Shown: positions 11,303 through 18,843 of the stretch, in pieces
Numbering within the stretch: the stretch's first letter is position 1
Layout: each line of letters starts with the position of its first letter
Origin: JABDGM01 sp046349975
GTDB lineage: Bacteria > Planctomycetota > Planctomycetia > Pirellulales > Lacipirellulaceae
Reading direction: 5' to 3'
Assembly (NCBI GenBank): GCA_046349975.1
Contig: JAXMBH010000005.1
Coordinates: forward strand, 62,001-126,000
Length of the DNA stretch: 64,000 nucleotides
Position numbers and translations under genes: made by a program
The notes under the pieces: model-generated
What the model was told of the DNA's origin: nothing
Database searches by the model: none
What the model saw: the letters and a program-made list of their open reading frames with translations, nothing else

Positions 11303-11695
11303 TTAACTCCGGGAGCCGTCGCAGCGTATCGCCCGGCGAGTTAGGACGGCGATCAAGCCGCAGATTGCGCACATGGCGACCAGCCAAATCGGCCTGGAGA
11401 ATGACGAAGTTCCGGGCAACCAACTGTTGGAGGCCCACCAGGGCACCAGGGCCCCGATGGCGAATGCCTGCACATCGCCACGGGCGAAAACCGCGCCGAT
11501 GACCAGCGGCGTCGGCACAATGCAATACACGAACGCCAACAGGAGAGTTGCGACGAGCGATCCGAGCGTCGCGGACAGCCCGAGCGCGAGGGCGACCAGA
11601 GTCAGCACGATCAGCAATGATGCGAGGCTGAAGCGAAATTGCGGCCAGCGTGAGTTGCTTGCGCTCTCGGTTGATTTGCTGTTAGAACTTCCCAA
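11303..11695 (-). CDS. Small four-helix membrane protein, unknown function
   Basis: This 130-residue protein starts with a polar N terminus ending RWPQFRFSLASLLIVLTLVALALGL. The FSLxSLLxxLTLVALxLGL opening is shared by a large group of small uncharacterised planctomycete membrane proteins. Further hydrophobic segments lie at about 45-68, 74-90 and 105-118, so three or four helices are expected. A stretch near the end contains PIWLVAMCAICGLIAVLTRR. No enzymatic motif is visible. It lies between the rRNA promoter and the diguanylate cyclase gene on the same strand, 240 bases from the latter. That gap holds no gene I can support. Confidence 0.7.
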   Translation of the reverse strand: MGSSNSKSTESASNSRWPQFRFSLASLLIVLTLVALALGLSATLGSLVATLLLAFVYCIVPTPLVIGAVFARGDVQAFAIGALVPWWASNSWLPGTSSFSRPIWLVAMCAICGLIAVLTRRAIRCDGSRS

Positions 11696-11936
11696 ATGAC
11701 TTCACTGACGCTGGCGGAAGTGTATCGGTCGACGCGTGCATCTTACTCTCGCCACGTGGCAAGAGACTAGCGACGCGCGAATGAGGCCCGGAGAATTTGG
11801 CCAGAGCCCGTGCGCATGTTCGTTCGATGAAGCTGCCAAACCGGGGGCTAGCGCGTCGCGGCTGATCGGATCGTCCGCCGCCCGGCGCGTTCGGAGTCGC
11901 AAGCGCCTGCTCGTGTAGCTGGCACCGCAACGTCGG

Positions 11937-13448
11937 TTAGAATTTAGCAGCGGGCGTCGGAGTGTTTACGCTCGCGGCTTGCCGAGCGCGAGCAAGCAGT
12001 TCTTGAGCCGACTCGCTCGGCTTGAGTTCGGCGATGCCGTGATGGAAACCGATTTGCAGCGGCCGGTCGAGCATTGGCAGCATGCAGCCGGCCGCGGCAT
12101 TTTGCATTCGCTTCACGACATGCTTGACGTCGTGCTGCGTACTGCCTGGCAACATGACGACGAACTCGCCATTCTCCAGTTTAGCGAGCGTATCCATTTC
12201 GCGGAGCACTTTTTGAAAGGCAGGCGCCGCGGCATCGGCCAGTTGCCGGGCGATGGCGATGCCGTGCTTCGCTTTGACGACGTCGTATTCGTCGATTCTT
12301 AGGTACATCACGGAAATCGGGATACCGAAGCGGTGGCTTTCGGTGACGCGGCGTTTGAGCATTTGGATGAACGTCGCGCCGTTTTGCGTGACCGGCTCAT
12401 CAGGAGTCTTGGTCGAGTCGGCAAGAGCCTCGGCTTCTTCGGCGGCCGCTTCTTCATCGGCCGAGATGCAGAGTGCTTCGTCGGGCGCTGTGATCGGTAT
12501 ATGCTTGGCGCCGGTGTTCCAATGGCCGCAGTTGCGGCCAGCTTTTTTCGAGACGTACAGGGCGTCGTCGGCGCGGCGAATTAGTAATGCAATGTCTTCG
12601 GCAGACGCGAAGTCCGCGACCCCCAAGCTGCAAGTGATTTTTAGTTTCTTGTTGTCGCAGACTGTGGTGGCTGCTTCGATGGCGCTGCGAATTCGTTCGG
12701 CGACTTTGCAGGCGGTTTTCGCGTCGGTGGCCGGCAAGATAACGCCGAACTCTTCGCCGCCGTAGCGGCAGGGCACATCCATTTCGCGACATTGGACGGT
12801 TAGCACCTTGGCGACCTGCCGCAGCACTTCGTCGCCGACCTGGTGGCCGTGCGTGTCGTTGAATTTCTTGAAGTGGTCGACGTCTAGCAAGACGAGTGAA
12901 CAGGCCGTGCCTTTACGCTGCCACTCGCTGAGGCGGCGTTTCAACTCGTCGTCGAACGCGCGGCGATTGGCGAGGCCGGTCAATGAGTCGGTGCGGGCTT
13001 CGGATTCGTGTGCTTTGATTTCAGCGGCTTGAAGAGCGAGCTGCCGCTCAGCGACTTCGAGGCGCTGCTGCAGTTCGGTATTGGCGCCGAGAATTTGATC
13101 CATTGCGGAGAACACAGCAGCGCCGGCGCCGCCCGACCCGCGGTCGATGCCCGCGAGGTCGGCCGAGATGGCCTTCATCTTGGCGGCGTGGTCGCCGACG
13201 TTGGTCGCAACGGTTTGCGCCAAGTCGGCCACGCGGCTGGCGGCCATGGCGGCGCGTTCGGCGGCTCGCTTGGCTTCTTCCGATTGCTTAGGTTGGGGCG
13301 GCTTCTTGGGTGGTTGCTTAGCGGCAGCCTTGGCGCTCTTACCCCCGACGAACAACACTCCAGCAGCGAACCCGATGCCGAGCGCAACGCATGCGCAGAG
13401 CAAGTTCACGAGCAGAAACGTGCCAATGGCCGCCGGGAGAACAAGCAT
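11937..13448 (-). CDS. Membrane-anchored diguanylate cyclase with a second, degenerate GGDEF domain
   Basis: The 503-residue protein starts with one membrane helix (about 5-36), then a Lys/Ala/Pro-rich linker and a coiled coil (about 58-150). The first GGDEF domain begins at DSLTGLANRRAFD (154-166). Its active site is GGEEF (230-234), preceded at the right distance by the inhibitory-site motif RxxD (R221-D224), so it should make c-di-GMP and be product-inhibited. A second GGDEF-like fold follows from about residue 350 (FIQMLKRRVTESHRFGIPISV). Its signature is changed to ENGEF and the metal-binding aspartates are not evident, so it is probably regulatory. c-di-GMP commonly controls attachment and motility; motAB lies elsewhere in this window. 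Confidence 0.9.
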   Translation of the reverse strand: MLVLPAAIGTFLLVNLLCACVALGIGFAAGVLFVGGKSAKAAAKQPPKKPPQPKQSEEAKRAAERAAMAASRVADLAQTVATNVGDHAAKMKAISADLAGIDRGSGGAGAAVFSAMDQILGANTELQQRLEVAERQLALQAAEIKAHESEARTDSLTGLANRRAFDDELKRRLSEWQRKGTACSLVLLDVDHFKKFNDTHGHQVGDEVLRQVAKVLTVQCREMDVPCRYGGEEFGVILPATDAKTACKVAERIRSAIEAATTVCDNKKLKITCSLGVADFASAEDIALLIRRADDALYVSKKAGRNCGHWNTGAKHIPITAPDEALCISADEEAAAEEAEALADSTKTPDEPVTQNGATFIQMLKRRVTESHRFGIPISVMYLRIDEYDVVKAKHGIAIARQLADAAAPAFQKVLREMDTLAKLENGEFVVMLPGSTQHDVKHVVKRMQNAAAGCMLPMLDRPLQIGFHHGIAELKPSESAQELLARARQAASVNTPTPAAKF

Positions 13449-13733
13449 CCGACCTATCCCAACACTTCGAGCGCGATTATTTCTTTACGTCGGCTAGCGA
13501 ACGGTTTACACAATGCAGAACGGTCCCAGCCCCGCAAATTCCGTCGGGGAAGTGACGTAAAAACTTAGATTTCGGCCAGTGCAAGTCAATTGATTCCGGA
13601 GTTGGAAAGCAGGCGACCCCGCCCGTGGTAATGGGAAGTGGCGTGTGCGCACGACTATGCCGGTTGTGCCGATGCCGGTGCGGAGAACGACGACGATATT
13701 GACGCGGCGAATACGGGAAGAAGAGTGTGTATT
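13449..13733. other. Intergenic region upstream of the diguanylate cyclase
   Basis: No frame here looks coding on either strand. The cyclase start at 13448 has a weak AGG about six bases upstream. On the minus strand a TTGACT sits near 13591, but no clear -10 partner is at the right distance. The stretch is the untranslated gap between the terminator and the cyclase. Confidence 0.5.
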
Positions 13734-13775
13734 GCGCAAAAAAGAGGCCCGGTTCTCACCAAGTGAGAACCGGGC
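13734..13775 (-). terminator. Strong intrinsic terminator
   Basis: A perfect 13-bp stem, GCCCGGTTCTCAC/GTGAGAACCGGGC (13747-13759 with 13763-13775), has a three-base loop. On the minus strand it is followed by CTCTTTTTTG. It ends transcripts coming from 13776 upward, where no ordinary gene exists, so it points to a short RNA or an attenuated leader there. Confidence 0.88.
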
Positions 13776-14040
13776 TCTGTTAGTTGCTTTGAGAACTAGC
13801 CGACTTGGTATTGCTGCAGCAAGCCACGACGGCGAACTCAGAAGCAGGTGGTGGTCGCCTGAGGCGACCCGCCGGCCAATCTCAGGTTAAACCACCTCGT
13901 TGGCTAAGACACATGTCGTACAAAGACCACCTCCTTCCTACTAGTTGCCATGACAGAGCCGACCTAGAAAGCCAAGACTTAGACAGGTCAACTTTGCCCT
14001 CTAGTACCGTCGTGCCGCGTTAAGCACGACCCCGTCAGCC
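13776..14040 (-). ncRNA. Candidate structured RNA or leader with a 10-codon frame
   Basis: Read on the minus strand, a TATAAT box (14044-14049) lies just before this interval, but no good -35 is visible. A GTCGTGC/GCACGAC hairpin (about 14009-14030) comes first. AAGGAGGTGGTC, a perfect Shine-Dalgarno core, lies about 10 bases before ATG 13915, which opens a 10-codon frame reading MCLSQRGGLT. A GTCGCC-TCA-GGCGAC hairpin follows (about 13853-13867). The downstream GACCACCACCT can pair either with the GGTGGTC beside the Shine-Dalgarno or with the AGGTGGT inside the small frame, so two exclusive folds are possible. The strong terminator at 13734-13775 ends the unit. Function is unknown; it may be a free small RNA or a regulator of the downstream cyclase. 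Confidence 0.45.
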
Positions 14041-14049
14041 ATTATTATA

Positions 14050-14347
14050 ATCGGGCACCTTGATTCGGCCACATATTAATCTGGCGAATTTTTTCCCGAC
14101 TTTTTGACAGGACCAGGCGAACCGGCGGCGGGTTCGGGGGTTCTTCGTGGGAATGCGAGGGTTTGGGGGCGACAATCGAACGAATTTTGGTGAGTGTTGG
14201 GCGGAGTGGCGACTGGCGGACGGGCGTTCGCAGGCATCGGAAGGCCAGGCTATTAGTGTGGCCGTAGCGGCGTGGTCGCCGCCGCAAGGCGATCGGGACG
14301 TTAGGAATTGGCGCCAGCGTAGAATTTCGGGTGGAAGGGATGTTGCC
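14050..14347. other. Intergenic region upstream of the RtcB-type gene
   Basis: The rtcB-type frame remains open upstream to 14147, but those residues (GMRGFGGDNRTNFGECWAEW) do not resemble an RtcB N terminus and overlap the divergent promoter area. I see no separate gene. GGAAGGGA at about 14334-14341 is the ribosome binding site for ATG 14348. Confidence 0.5.
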
Positions 14348-15745
14348 ATGAATCGGAAGCAGTTGCAAAAGCTCGGCGTGCCGCCAGATTGCGTGGCGAC
14401 GGCGATTCAGGCACTGTCGCGGGCCGCGGAACAGGGCACTGGAATGGGGATGAAGGGCAAGCGGGCCCGGCAGTTGGTGGCGGAGGTCGTCGGCGATCCA
14501 CGGGGGCACGAGCGCCATCCGGTTTGGGGCGAGTTTGCTCGCGAGTTGATTGCGCAGGCGCACCCCGTGCATCATGAGCCGATTGCGTATCGCACGTGGG
14601 GCGACGACATCGACGCGGCCGCCCACGCGCAGATGCGCGACGCATGCCAGCTGCCGAACGCGGTGGGCGCCGCGCTAATGCCGGATGCACACGTTGGTTA
14701 CGGGCTGCCGATTGGCGGCGTGTTGGCGTGCGACAATGCGGTCATCCCGTACGCCGTGGGCGTTGATATCGCTTGCCGGATGAAGCTATCGGTGCTCGAT
14801 CTGCCGGTGGAAACACTGTCGGCGAATTTGCATCGTTACCAGGAAGCGATCAATGGCGGCACGCGGTTTGGCGTGGGTGTGGAGCATCGACCGGCGCAGA
14901 TGCACGAAGTGATGGACCGCGATTGGAACGTGTCGCGGATCACGCGCGAACACAAAGATCGCGCTTGGAAGCAGCTGGGCACGAGCGGATCGGGCAACCA
15001 TTTCGTCGACGTGGGCGTGTTGACCTTACCGCAAAAGGACGAGCAGTTCGGGCTCGACGCCGGCGAATACGTGGCCCTATTGAGCCACAGTGGAAGCCGC
15101 GGCGCGGGAGCGGCTGTTTGCCAGACGTACAGCCAAATGGCCCAAGCGTCGCTGCCGCGTCGGTATAAGGAATTTGGCCGGCTGGCGTGGTTGGATCTGG
15201 ACAGCGACGCCGGGCAGGAATATTGGGCCGCCATGAATCTCATGGGCGAGTACGCGGCGGCCAACCATGCGGTGATTCATCGGCTGGTGACCGGTCTCCT
15301 TGGCGCTCATGTAATTGCGGGCGTTGAGAATCATCACAATTTTGCCTGGAAGGAGCGGCATCAAGGCCGCGAGTTGATTGTGCACCGTAAGGGCGCGACG
15401 CCGGCGGGGCCGGGCGTGCTCGGCGTAATTCCGGGCACGATGGCGGACCCGGCGTTCGTCGTGCGCGGGCTGGGCAACCCGCAGAGCTATAACTCGGCCG
15501 CGCACGGCGCGGGGCGGCGGATGAGCCGTAAGAAGGCGAATGATATGTATCGCATTCAAGCGGTGCGGAAGGAGCTTGAGCAATGCGGTGTACATGTCAT
15601 CGCGGCTGGATCGGACGAGGTGCCAGGCGTTTATAAGAACATTCGCGAAGTGATGGCGGCGCAGGAGGACCTGGTGGAGACTGTTGCGCGGTTTGATCCA
15701 AAGATCGTGCGGATGTGCGGGGATGGGAGCAAGGCAGAGGATTAA
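14348..15745 (+). CDS. rtcB: RtcB-family RNA ligase
   Basis: This 465-residue protein has the set of RtcB active-site motifs. GVDIAC (138-143) supplies the metal-binding Asp140 and Cys143. GTSGSGNHF (211-219) supplies His218, SHSGSRG (246-252) His247, and ENHHNF (327-332) a further His. HRKGAT (346-351) and AHGAGRRMSR (385-394) follow, the latter with the guanylylated His386. RtcB joins 2',3'-cyclic phosphate or 3'-phosphate RNA ends to 5'-hydroxyl ends using GTP and Mn2+, in RNA repair or tRNA splicing. The motifs GVDIAC (not GVDIGC) and GTSGSG (not GTLGGG) place it in a divergent RtcB subgroup. GGAAGGGA precedes the chosen ATG. No archease gene is nearby. Confidence 0.9.
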   Translation: MNRKQLQKLGVPPDCVATAIQALSRAAEQGTGMGMKGKRARQLVAEVVGDPRGHERHPVWGEFARELIAQAHPVHHEPIAYRTWGDDIDAAAHAQMRDACQLPNAVGAALMPDAHVGYGLPIGGVLACDNAVIPYAVGVDIACRMKLSVLDLPVETLSANLHRYQEAINGGTRFGVGVEHRPAQMHEVMDRDWNVSRITREHKDRAWKQLGTSGSGNHFVDVGVLTLPQKDEQFGLDAGEYVALLSHSGSRGAGAAVCQTYSQMAQASLPRRYKEFGRLAWLDLDSDAGQEYWAAMNLMGEYAAANHAVIHRLVTGLLGAHVIAGVENHHNFAWKERHQGRELIVHRKGATPAGPGVLGVIPGTMADPAFVVRGLGNPQSYNSAAHGAGRRMSRKKANDMYRIQAVRKELEQCGVHVIAAGSDEVPGVYKNIREVMAAQEDLVETVARFDPKIVRMCGDGSKAED

Positions 15746-15799
15746 TGTAGTCATCTCGCTCTGCGAGATGAAAGCCTCTCGCGGAGCGAGAGGCCTACA
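15746..15799. repeat. REP-like double hairpin, copy 1
   Basis: TGTAG, then CATCTCGCTCTGCGAGATG (a hairpin) and GCCTCTCGCGGAGCGAGAGG (a second hairpin), ending CCTACA. It directly follows the rtcB stop and flanks the downstream end of the transposase gene. The same unit recurs at 16528-16582 and, shuffled, at 18400-18454. Confidence 0.85.
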
Positions 15800-16520
15800 T
15801 AGGTACGGCCATCAATGGCTTCGAATAGTGGCGATATTGGCCCTCGACCAGTTGCGCTTTTCCGGGGTTATCGGCGATGTAGCGACGCAAGTAGTCGAAT
15901 TGCTCTTGCGAGCGGACGAGGTGGTCGAAGCCATCTTACTGCCACAAGCGGCCAGTGCGGCAAAGCTTTCGATTGATCTGCGCTGCTGTAAAATGCTTCC
16001 ACGAGTCGCACTGGGGCAGCATGGACTTCTCATCGGGGAACGCGACCAGTATATGAACGTGGTTTGGCATCACAACGAAGTCTGTGATGTCGTAGCGATC
16101 GCCGTCGAAATGCAAGAAGCTGTCGTAAACGTCTTGCGAAACGCCCAGGTGCTTCAGCACGCACTCGCCATGGCAATCGTCTAGATGGTCATTCCAGCGA
16201 TTCTGCGTATGCAATCCAAACTGCATTTGCAGAGGCTTTGGCAAAGTCGCCAACGATGCTTGCCACCGCTGTTGCCAAGTCGTTATTGCGGCAGGAATCG
16301 TGGCTGTGGCGTTTGTCGTCGGCGGAATGCCGTGAGCCACCAGCCATTGATCGCACTCTGCCAGCCAGCGCTGTACGACATGCGCCGGCATCGAATCCCA
16401 AGTGCGCCAAGTGATGAACGTGATCGTGCCAGCTTGGGACCAATGTGGCAGGCGGCGCTCGACGACCGACACGTCCTGCTGTGGATCGTAGACTTGGAGC
16501 TTGGGTAGGGGCTGTGGCAT
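15795..16520 (-). pseudogene. REP-associated tyrosine transposase (RAYT), broken by an in-frame stop
   Basis: The frame from ATG 16520 reads QAGTITFITWRTWDSMPAHV, then TDFVVMPNHVHILVAFPDEK. That holds the HUH-type His pair (PNHVHILV) of Y1 transposases of the IS200/IS605-like REP family. It continues KHFTAAQINRKLCRTGRLWQ, where a TAA (15936-15938) interrupts. The same frame resumes at once with DGFDHLVRSQEQFDYLRRYI, which contains the catalytic Tyr region, and ends at TAG 15795-15797. A single nonsense change therefore splits an otherwise intact gene of about 241 codons. REP hairpins lie on both sides, the expected arrangement for a RAYT, which mobilises such hairpins. It is probably inactive unless the stop is read through. 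Confidence 0.85.
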
Positions 16521-16527
16521 GCCACAG

Positions 16528-16582
16528 TGTAGTTATCTCGCTCTGCGAGATGAAATGCCTCTCGCGGAGCGAGAGGCCTACA
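16528..16582. repeat. REP-like double hairpin, copy 2
   Basis: TGTAG, then the near-perfect hairpin ATCTCGCTCTGCGAGAT and the second hairpin CCTCTCGCGGAGCGAGAGG, ending CCTACA. It lies eight bases upstream of the transposase start codon and in direct orientation relative to copy 1, so the transposase gene is bracketed. Confidence 0.85.
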
Positions 16583-16599
16583 TTTTAGCGGCGTACATT

Positions 16600-17700
16600 T
16601 CAATTATGCGCGTTCCCATCCCCATCGCCGCTGAGGTGGCGGCGGAGATAGGCGGCGCGTTCGATGTTGCGGTCGGAGGAGTCGAGCTCCATGCCGGTTA
16701 GTTTTTGGAGGTGGGCCGGCTGGGTGTGGACGAAGAGCTTATTGACCGTGGGGATCTCCACGTCGCGAATGAGCCCGAGGTTCACGCCCATACGCAAGCT
16801 CGAGAGGAGGTGCATGGTTTCTTCGGAGCTGATCGTTTGCGCAGTGCGGAGGATGCCGTAGGCGCGGCTCACGCGATCGTGGAGCGTTTCCTGGCTTTCG
16901 CGGATGAGGAAGTCGCGGGCCTTGCGTTCGTAGTCGATGAGCACGGGCACGACGTCGGCGACTTTCTTGGTGAGTTCTTCTTCGCTGTGGCCGAGCGTGA
17001 CCTGGTTGCTGACTTGGTAGAAATCGCCTTGGGCCTGCGAGCCTTCGCCATAGAGGCCGCGGACGGCGAGATTGATTTTTTGCAAGCTGCGGAAGACTTT
17101 GTCGATCTGCCGCGTGATGACGAGGGCGGGAAGATGGAGCATGACGCTCACGCGGAGGCCCGTGCCGACGTTGGTGGGGCAGGCGGTGAGGTAGCCGAAG
17201 CAATCGTTGTAGGCGTAGGTGACGCGGGCTTCGATGAGGTCATCGAGCTCGTTGATTTGCTGCCAGGCAGCGGTCAGGTCGAGGCCGCTCTTGAGGACCT
17301 GGATCCGCAAGTGATCCTCTTCATTGATCATCACGCTCATTTGCTCACGCTGGTCGATGAGCACGGCACGAGCGCCCTCAGTTTCCGCAAGTTCGCGGCT
17401 AATGAGCTGGCGTTCGACGAGGAACTGGCGATCGACTGCTTCCAAAAGGCTGACATCGACGTAGATGAGCTGGCCTTTGAATTTGCCTTGTTCGTGCAGC
17501 TTTTCGATGCGTGTGCGGAGGATCTTGCCGATCTCGGCGCGGTCGGTGTCAGTGGCCCGCGAGATGAACGGGAAGTCGGCGAGGTTGCGGGCAAGCCGGA
17601 TGCGGCTGCTGATGACGATATCGGACTCGGGGCCGGAACCGCGCAGCCATTCGCCGCTGGTTTGGGCAAGTTCTTGGAAGTTTAAGGCGGAAGCGTCCAT
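16600..17700 (-). CDS. mcsB: Protein arginine kinase McsB
   Basis: The 366-residue protein matches the guanido-phosphotransferase fold. It has SSRIRLARN (31-39, nucleotide and arginine binding), INEEDHLRIQ (125-134, with the catalytic acidic pair), and ACPTNVGTGLR (173-183, the conserved Cys loop). Length and motifs are those of McsB rather than eukaryotic creatine or arginine kinase. McsB phosphorylates arginines on damaged proteins and on CtsR-type repressors, marking them for ClpCP. The activator gene mcsA lies upstream on the same strand, 129 bases away, matching the usual mcsA-mcsB order. No ctsR or clpC is visible in the window. Confidence 0.95.
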   Translation of the reverse strand: MDASALNFQELAQTSGEWLRGSGPESDIVISSRIRLARNLADFPFISRATDTDRAEIGKILRTRIEKLHEQGKFKGQLIYVDVSLLEAVDRQFLVERQLISRELAETEGARAVLIDQREQMSVMINEEDHLRIQVLKSGLDLTAAWQQINELDDLIEARVTYAYNDCFGYLTACPTNVGTGLRVSVMLHLPALVITRQIDKVFRSLQKINLAVRGLYGEGSQAQGDFYQVSNQVTLGHSEEELTKKVADVVPVLIDYERKARDFLIRESQETLHDRVSRAYGILRTAQTISSEETMHLLSSLRMGVNLGLIRDVEIPTVNKLFVHTQPAHLQKLTGMELDSSDRNIERAAYLRRHLSGDGDGNAHN

Positions 17701-17829
17701 TAATTTGGCTGCGGGGCGAACCGCTAATGTACGCTAACCAGACGCTAATGAAGAAGACGACAAAGAAAGAAGATGAGAGCCAAGAGATTTCTTCATCAGC
17801 GGCTATTAGCGTTTATTAGCGGTTGGTTG

Positions 17830-18357
17830 TTATTCTTTCGTTTGTTTCTTTTCGCGGGCTTGTTCGATGGCGCGGATTTCGTCGCGGAGCTTCGAGGCTT
17901 GCTCGTACTCCTCGGCGGCGATTGCTTCTTTCATCTCGCGGCGGAGGCGAATGAGCTGTGTTTGTTGCTCCGCGCCGCTCGCGCAGAACTTCGGCACTTT
18001 GCCGACGTGCCGGGTTTCGCCGTGGATGTTCACCAGCAGCGGCTCGAGCTCGGTCGCGAAGTTGATGTAATCGTGCGGGCAGCCGAGGCGGCCCTGTTTG
18101 CGGAACTCCAGGAACGTGATGCCGCACACGGGGCAGGACCGTTGGTCGAGGCGGGCAAGTTCTTCGGCCGTTTCGCCGACCGCCAGATGTTGCGCGAGGA
18201 GCCCCGCCATGGCAGGGAGCACGTCGGCGGCTTCTTCCGCCGAGGGGGCGAGGAACTTGTGGGCGCATTCCTCGCACAGATGGAGTTCGTTCGGTTTGCC
18301 GTCCACGAGATCGGTGATGTGGAACGTGGCCGGCTTTTCACACTTTTGGCATTTCAT
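17830..18357 (-). CDS. mcsA: McsA-like zinc-binding activator with UVR domain
   Basis: From ATG 18357 the 175-residue protein starts MKCQKCEKPATFHITDLVDG. CxxC pairs lie at 3/6 and 28/31, with further cysteines at 75/78 (SCPVCG) and Cys93, as in McsA zinc fingers. A UvrB/UvrC-type UVR motif follows at about 133-168 (LRREMKEAIAAEEYEQASKL). McsA activates the arginine kinase McsB, and the gene lies just upstream of mcsB on the same strand. An in-frame extension to 18507 reads through REP copy 3 and is not coding. The 129-base gap to mcsB carries repeated CGCTAAT units (about 17725-17820), so the pair may still be co-transcribed. Confidence 0.9.
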   Translation of the reverse strand: MKCQKCEKPATFHITDLVDGKPNELHLCEECAHKFLAPSAEEAADVLPAMAGLLAQHLAVGETAEELARLDQRSCPVCGITFLEFRKQGRLGCPHDYINFATELEPLLVNIHGETRHVGKVPKFCASGAEQQTQLIRLRREMKEAIAAEEYEQASKLRDEIRAIEQAREKKQTKE

Positions 18358-18399
18358 GGTGGCACAACTTTCGACTGCCGCGTGATTATGTGAAACGAT

Positions 18400-18454
18400 T
18401 GTAGGCCTATCGCTTGGCGAGAGGAAATGCATCTCGCGGAGCGAGATGCCTACA
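18400..18454. repeat. REP-like double hairpin, copy 3 (rearranged)
   Basis: TGTAGGCCTATCGCTTGGCG, then AGAGGAAATG and the perfect hairpin CATCTCGCGGAGCGAGATG, ending CCTACA. The ends match copies 1 and 2 but the two stems carry different sequences, so this is a diverged member of the family. It lies in the mcsA upstream region. Confidence 0.7.
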
Positions 18455-18843
18455 AAATGCGGCTGCCAAATCTTCGGCCGCGCGAACCTGGGCGCGACTC
18501 GACGCACTTACTGGAGCGTACTCAGCGGCCGCAAACAGCACAGCAAAACGCGGCAAGAGCGTGATCCGATACGGCTAGAGGGATTCTAGCCGTGCTCACC
18601 CCAGTGTCAAGACGAAGCGGGCGCTAACGCCGCAGCGGTAACATGTTGCACCAACAGAGGATAGTTCACATCGGCTCGACTCGCGGCACGTGGCGGTGGC
18701 GTGGTACGATATCGCCTGCGAACCCAGCCGAAACGGCTGGGCTATATAGCCGAGCCGTTCCGGCTCGGTGACCTGTTGCGTGGATTACCACGGTCGGGCG
18801 ACGCGCCCGACAACGCTAGCCGCCAGTCGTATCGAGCCGCCGA
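18455..18843. other. Intergenic region before trpE
   Basis: I find no gene. Two adjacent hairpins, CCCAGCCG/CGGCTGGG (about 18723-18741) and CGAGCCG/CGGCTCG (about 18751-18767), precede trpE by about 75 bases. They resemble dispersed short palindromes more than a trp attenuator; no Trp-rich leader frame is evident. Confidence 0.5.

Noticed and set aside
13906..13915. MCLSQRGGLT short frame as an ordinary small gene
   Set aside because: It has a good Shine-Dalgarno but only 10 codons and is embedded in strong RNA secondary structure, so it is listed as part of a candidate RNA rather than as a protein gene.
18723..18767. trp attenuator or leader peptide before trpE
   Set aside because: Two hairpins exist, but no Trp-rich short frame and no T-run terminator, so attenuation is not supported.
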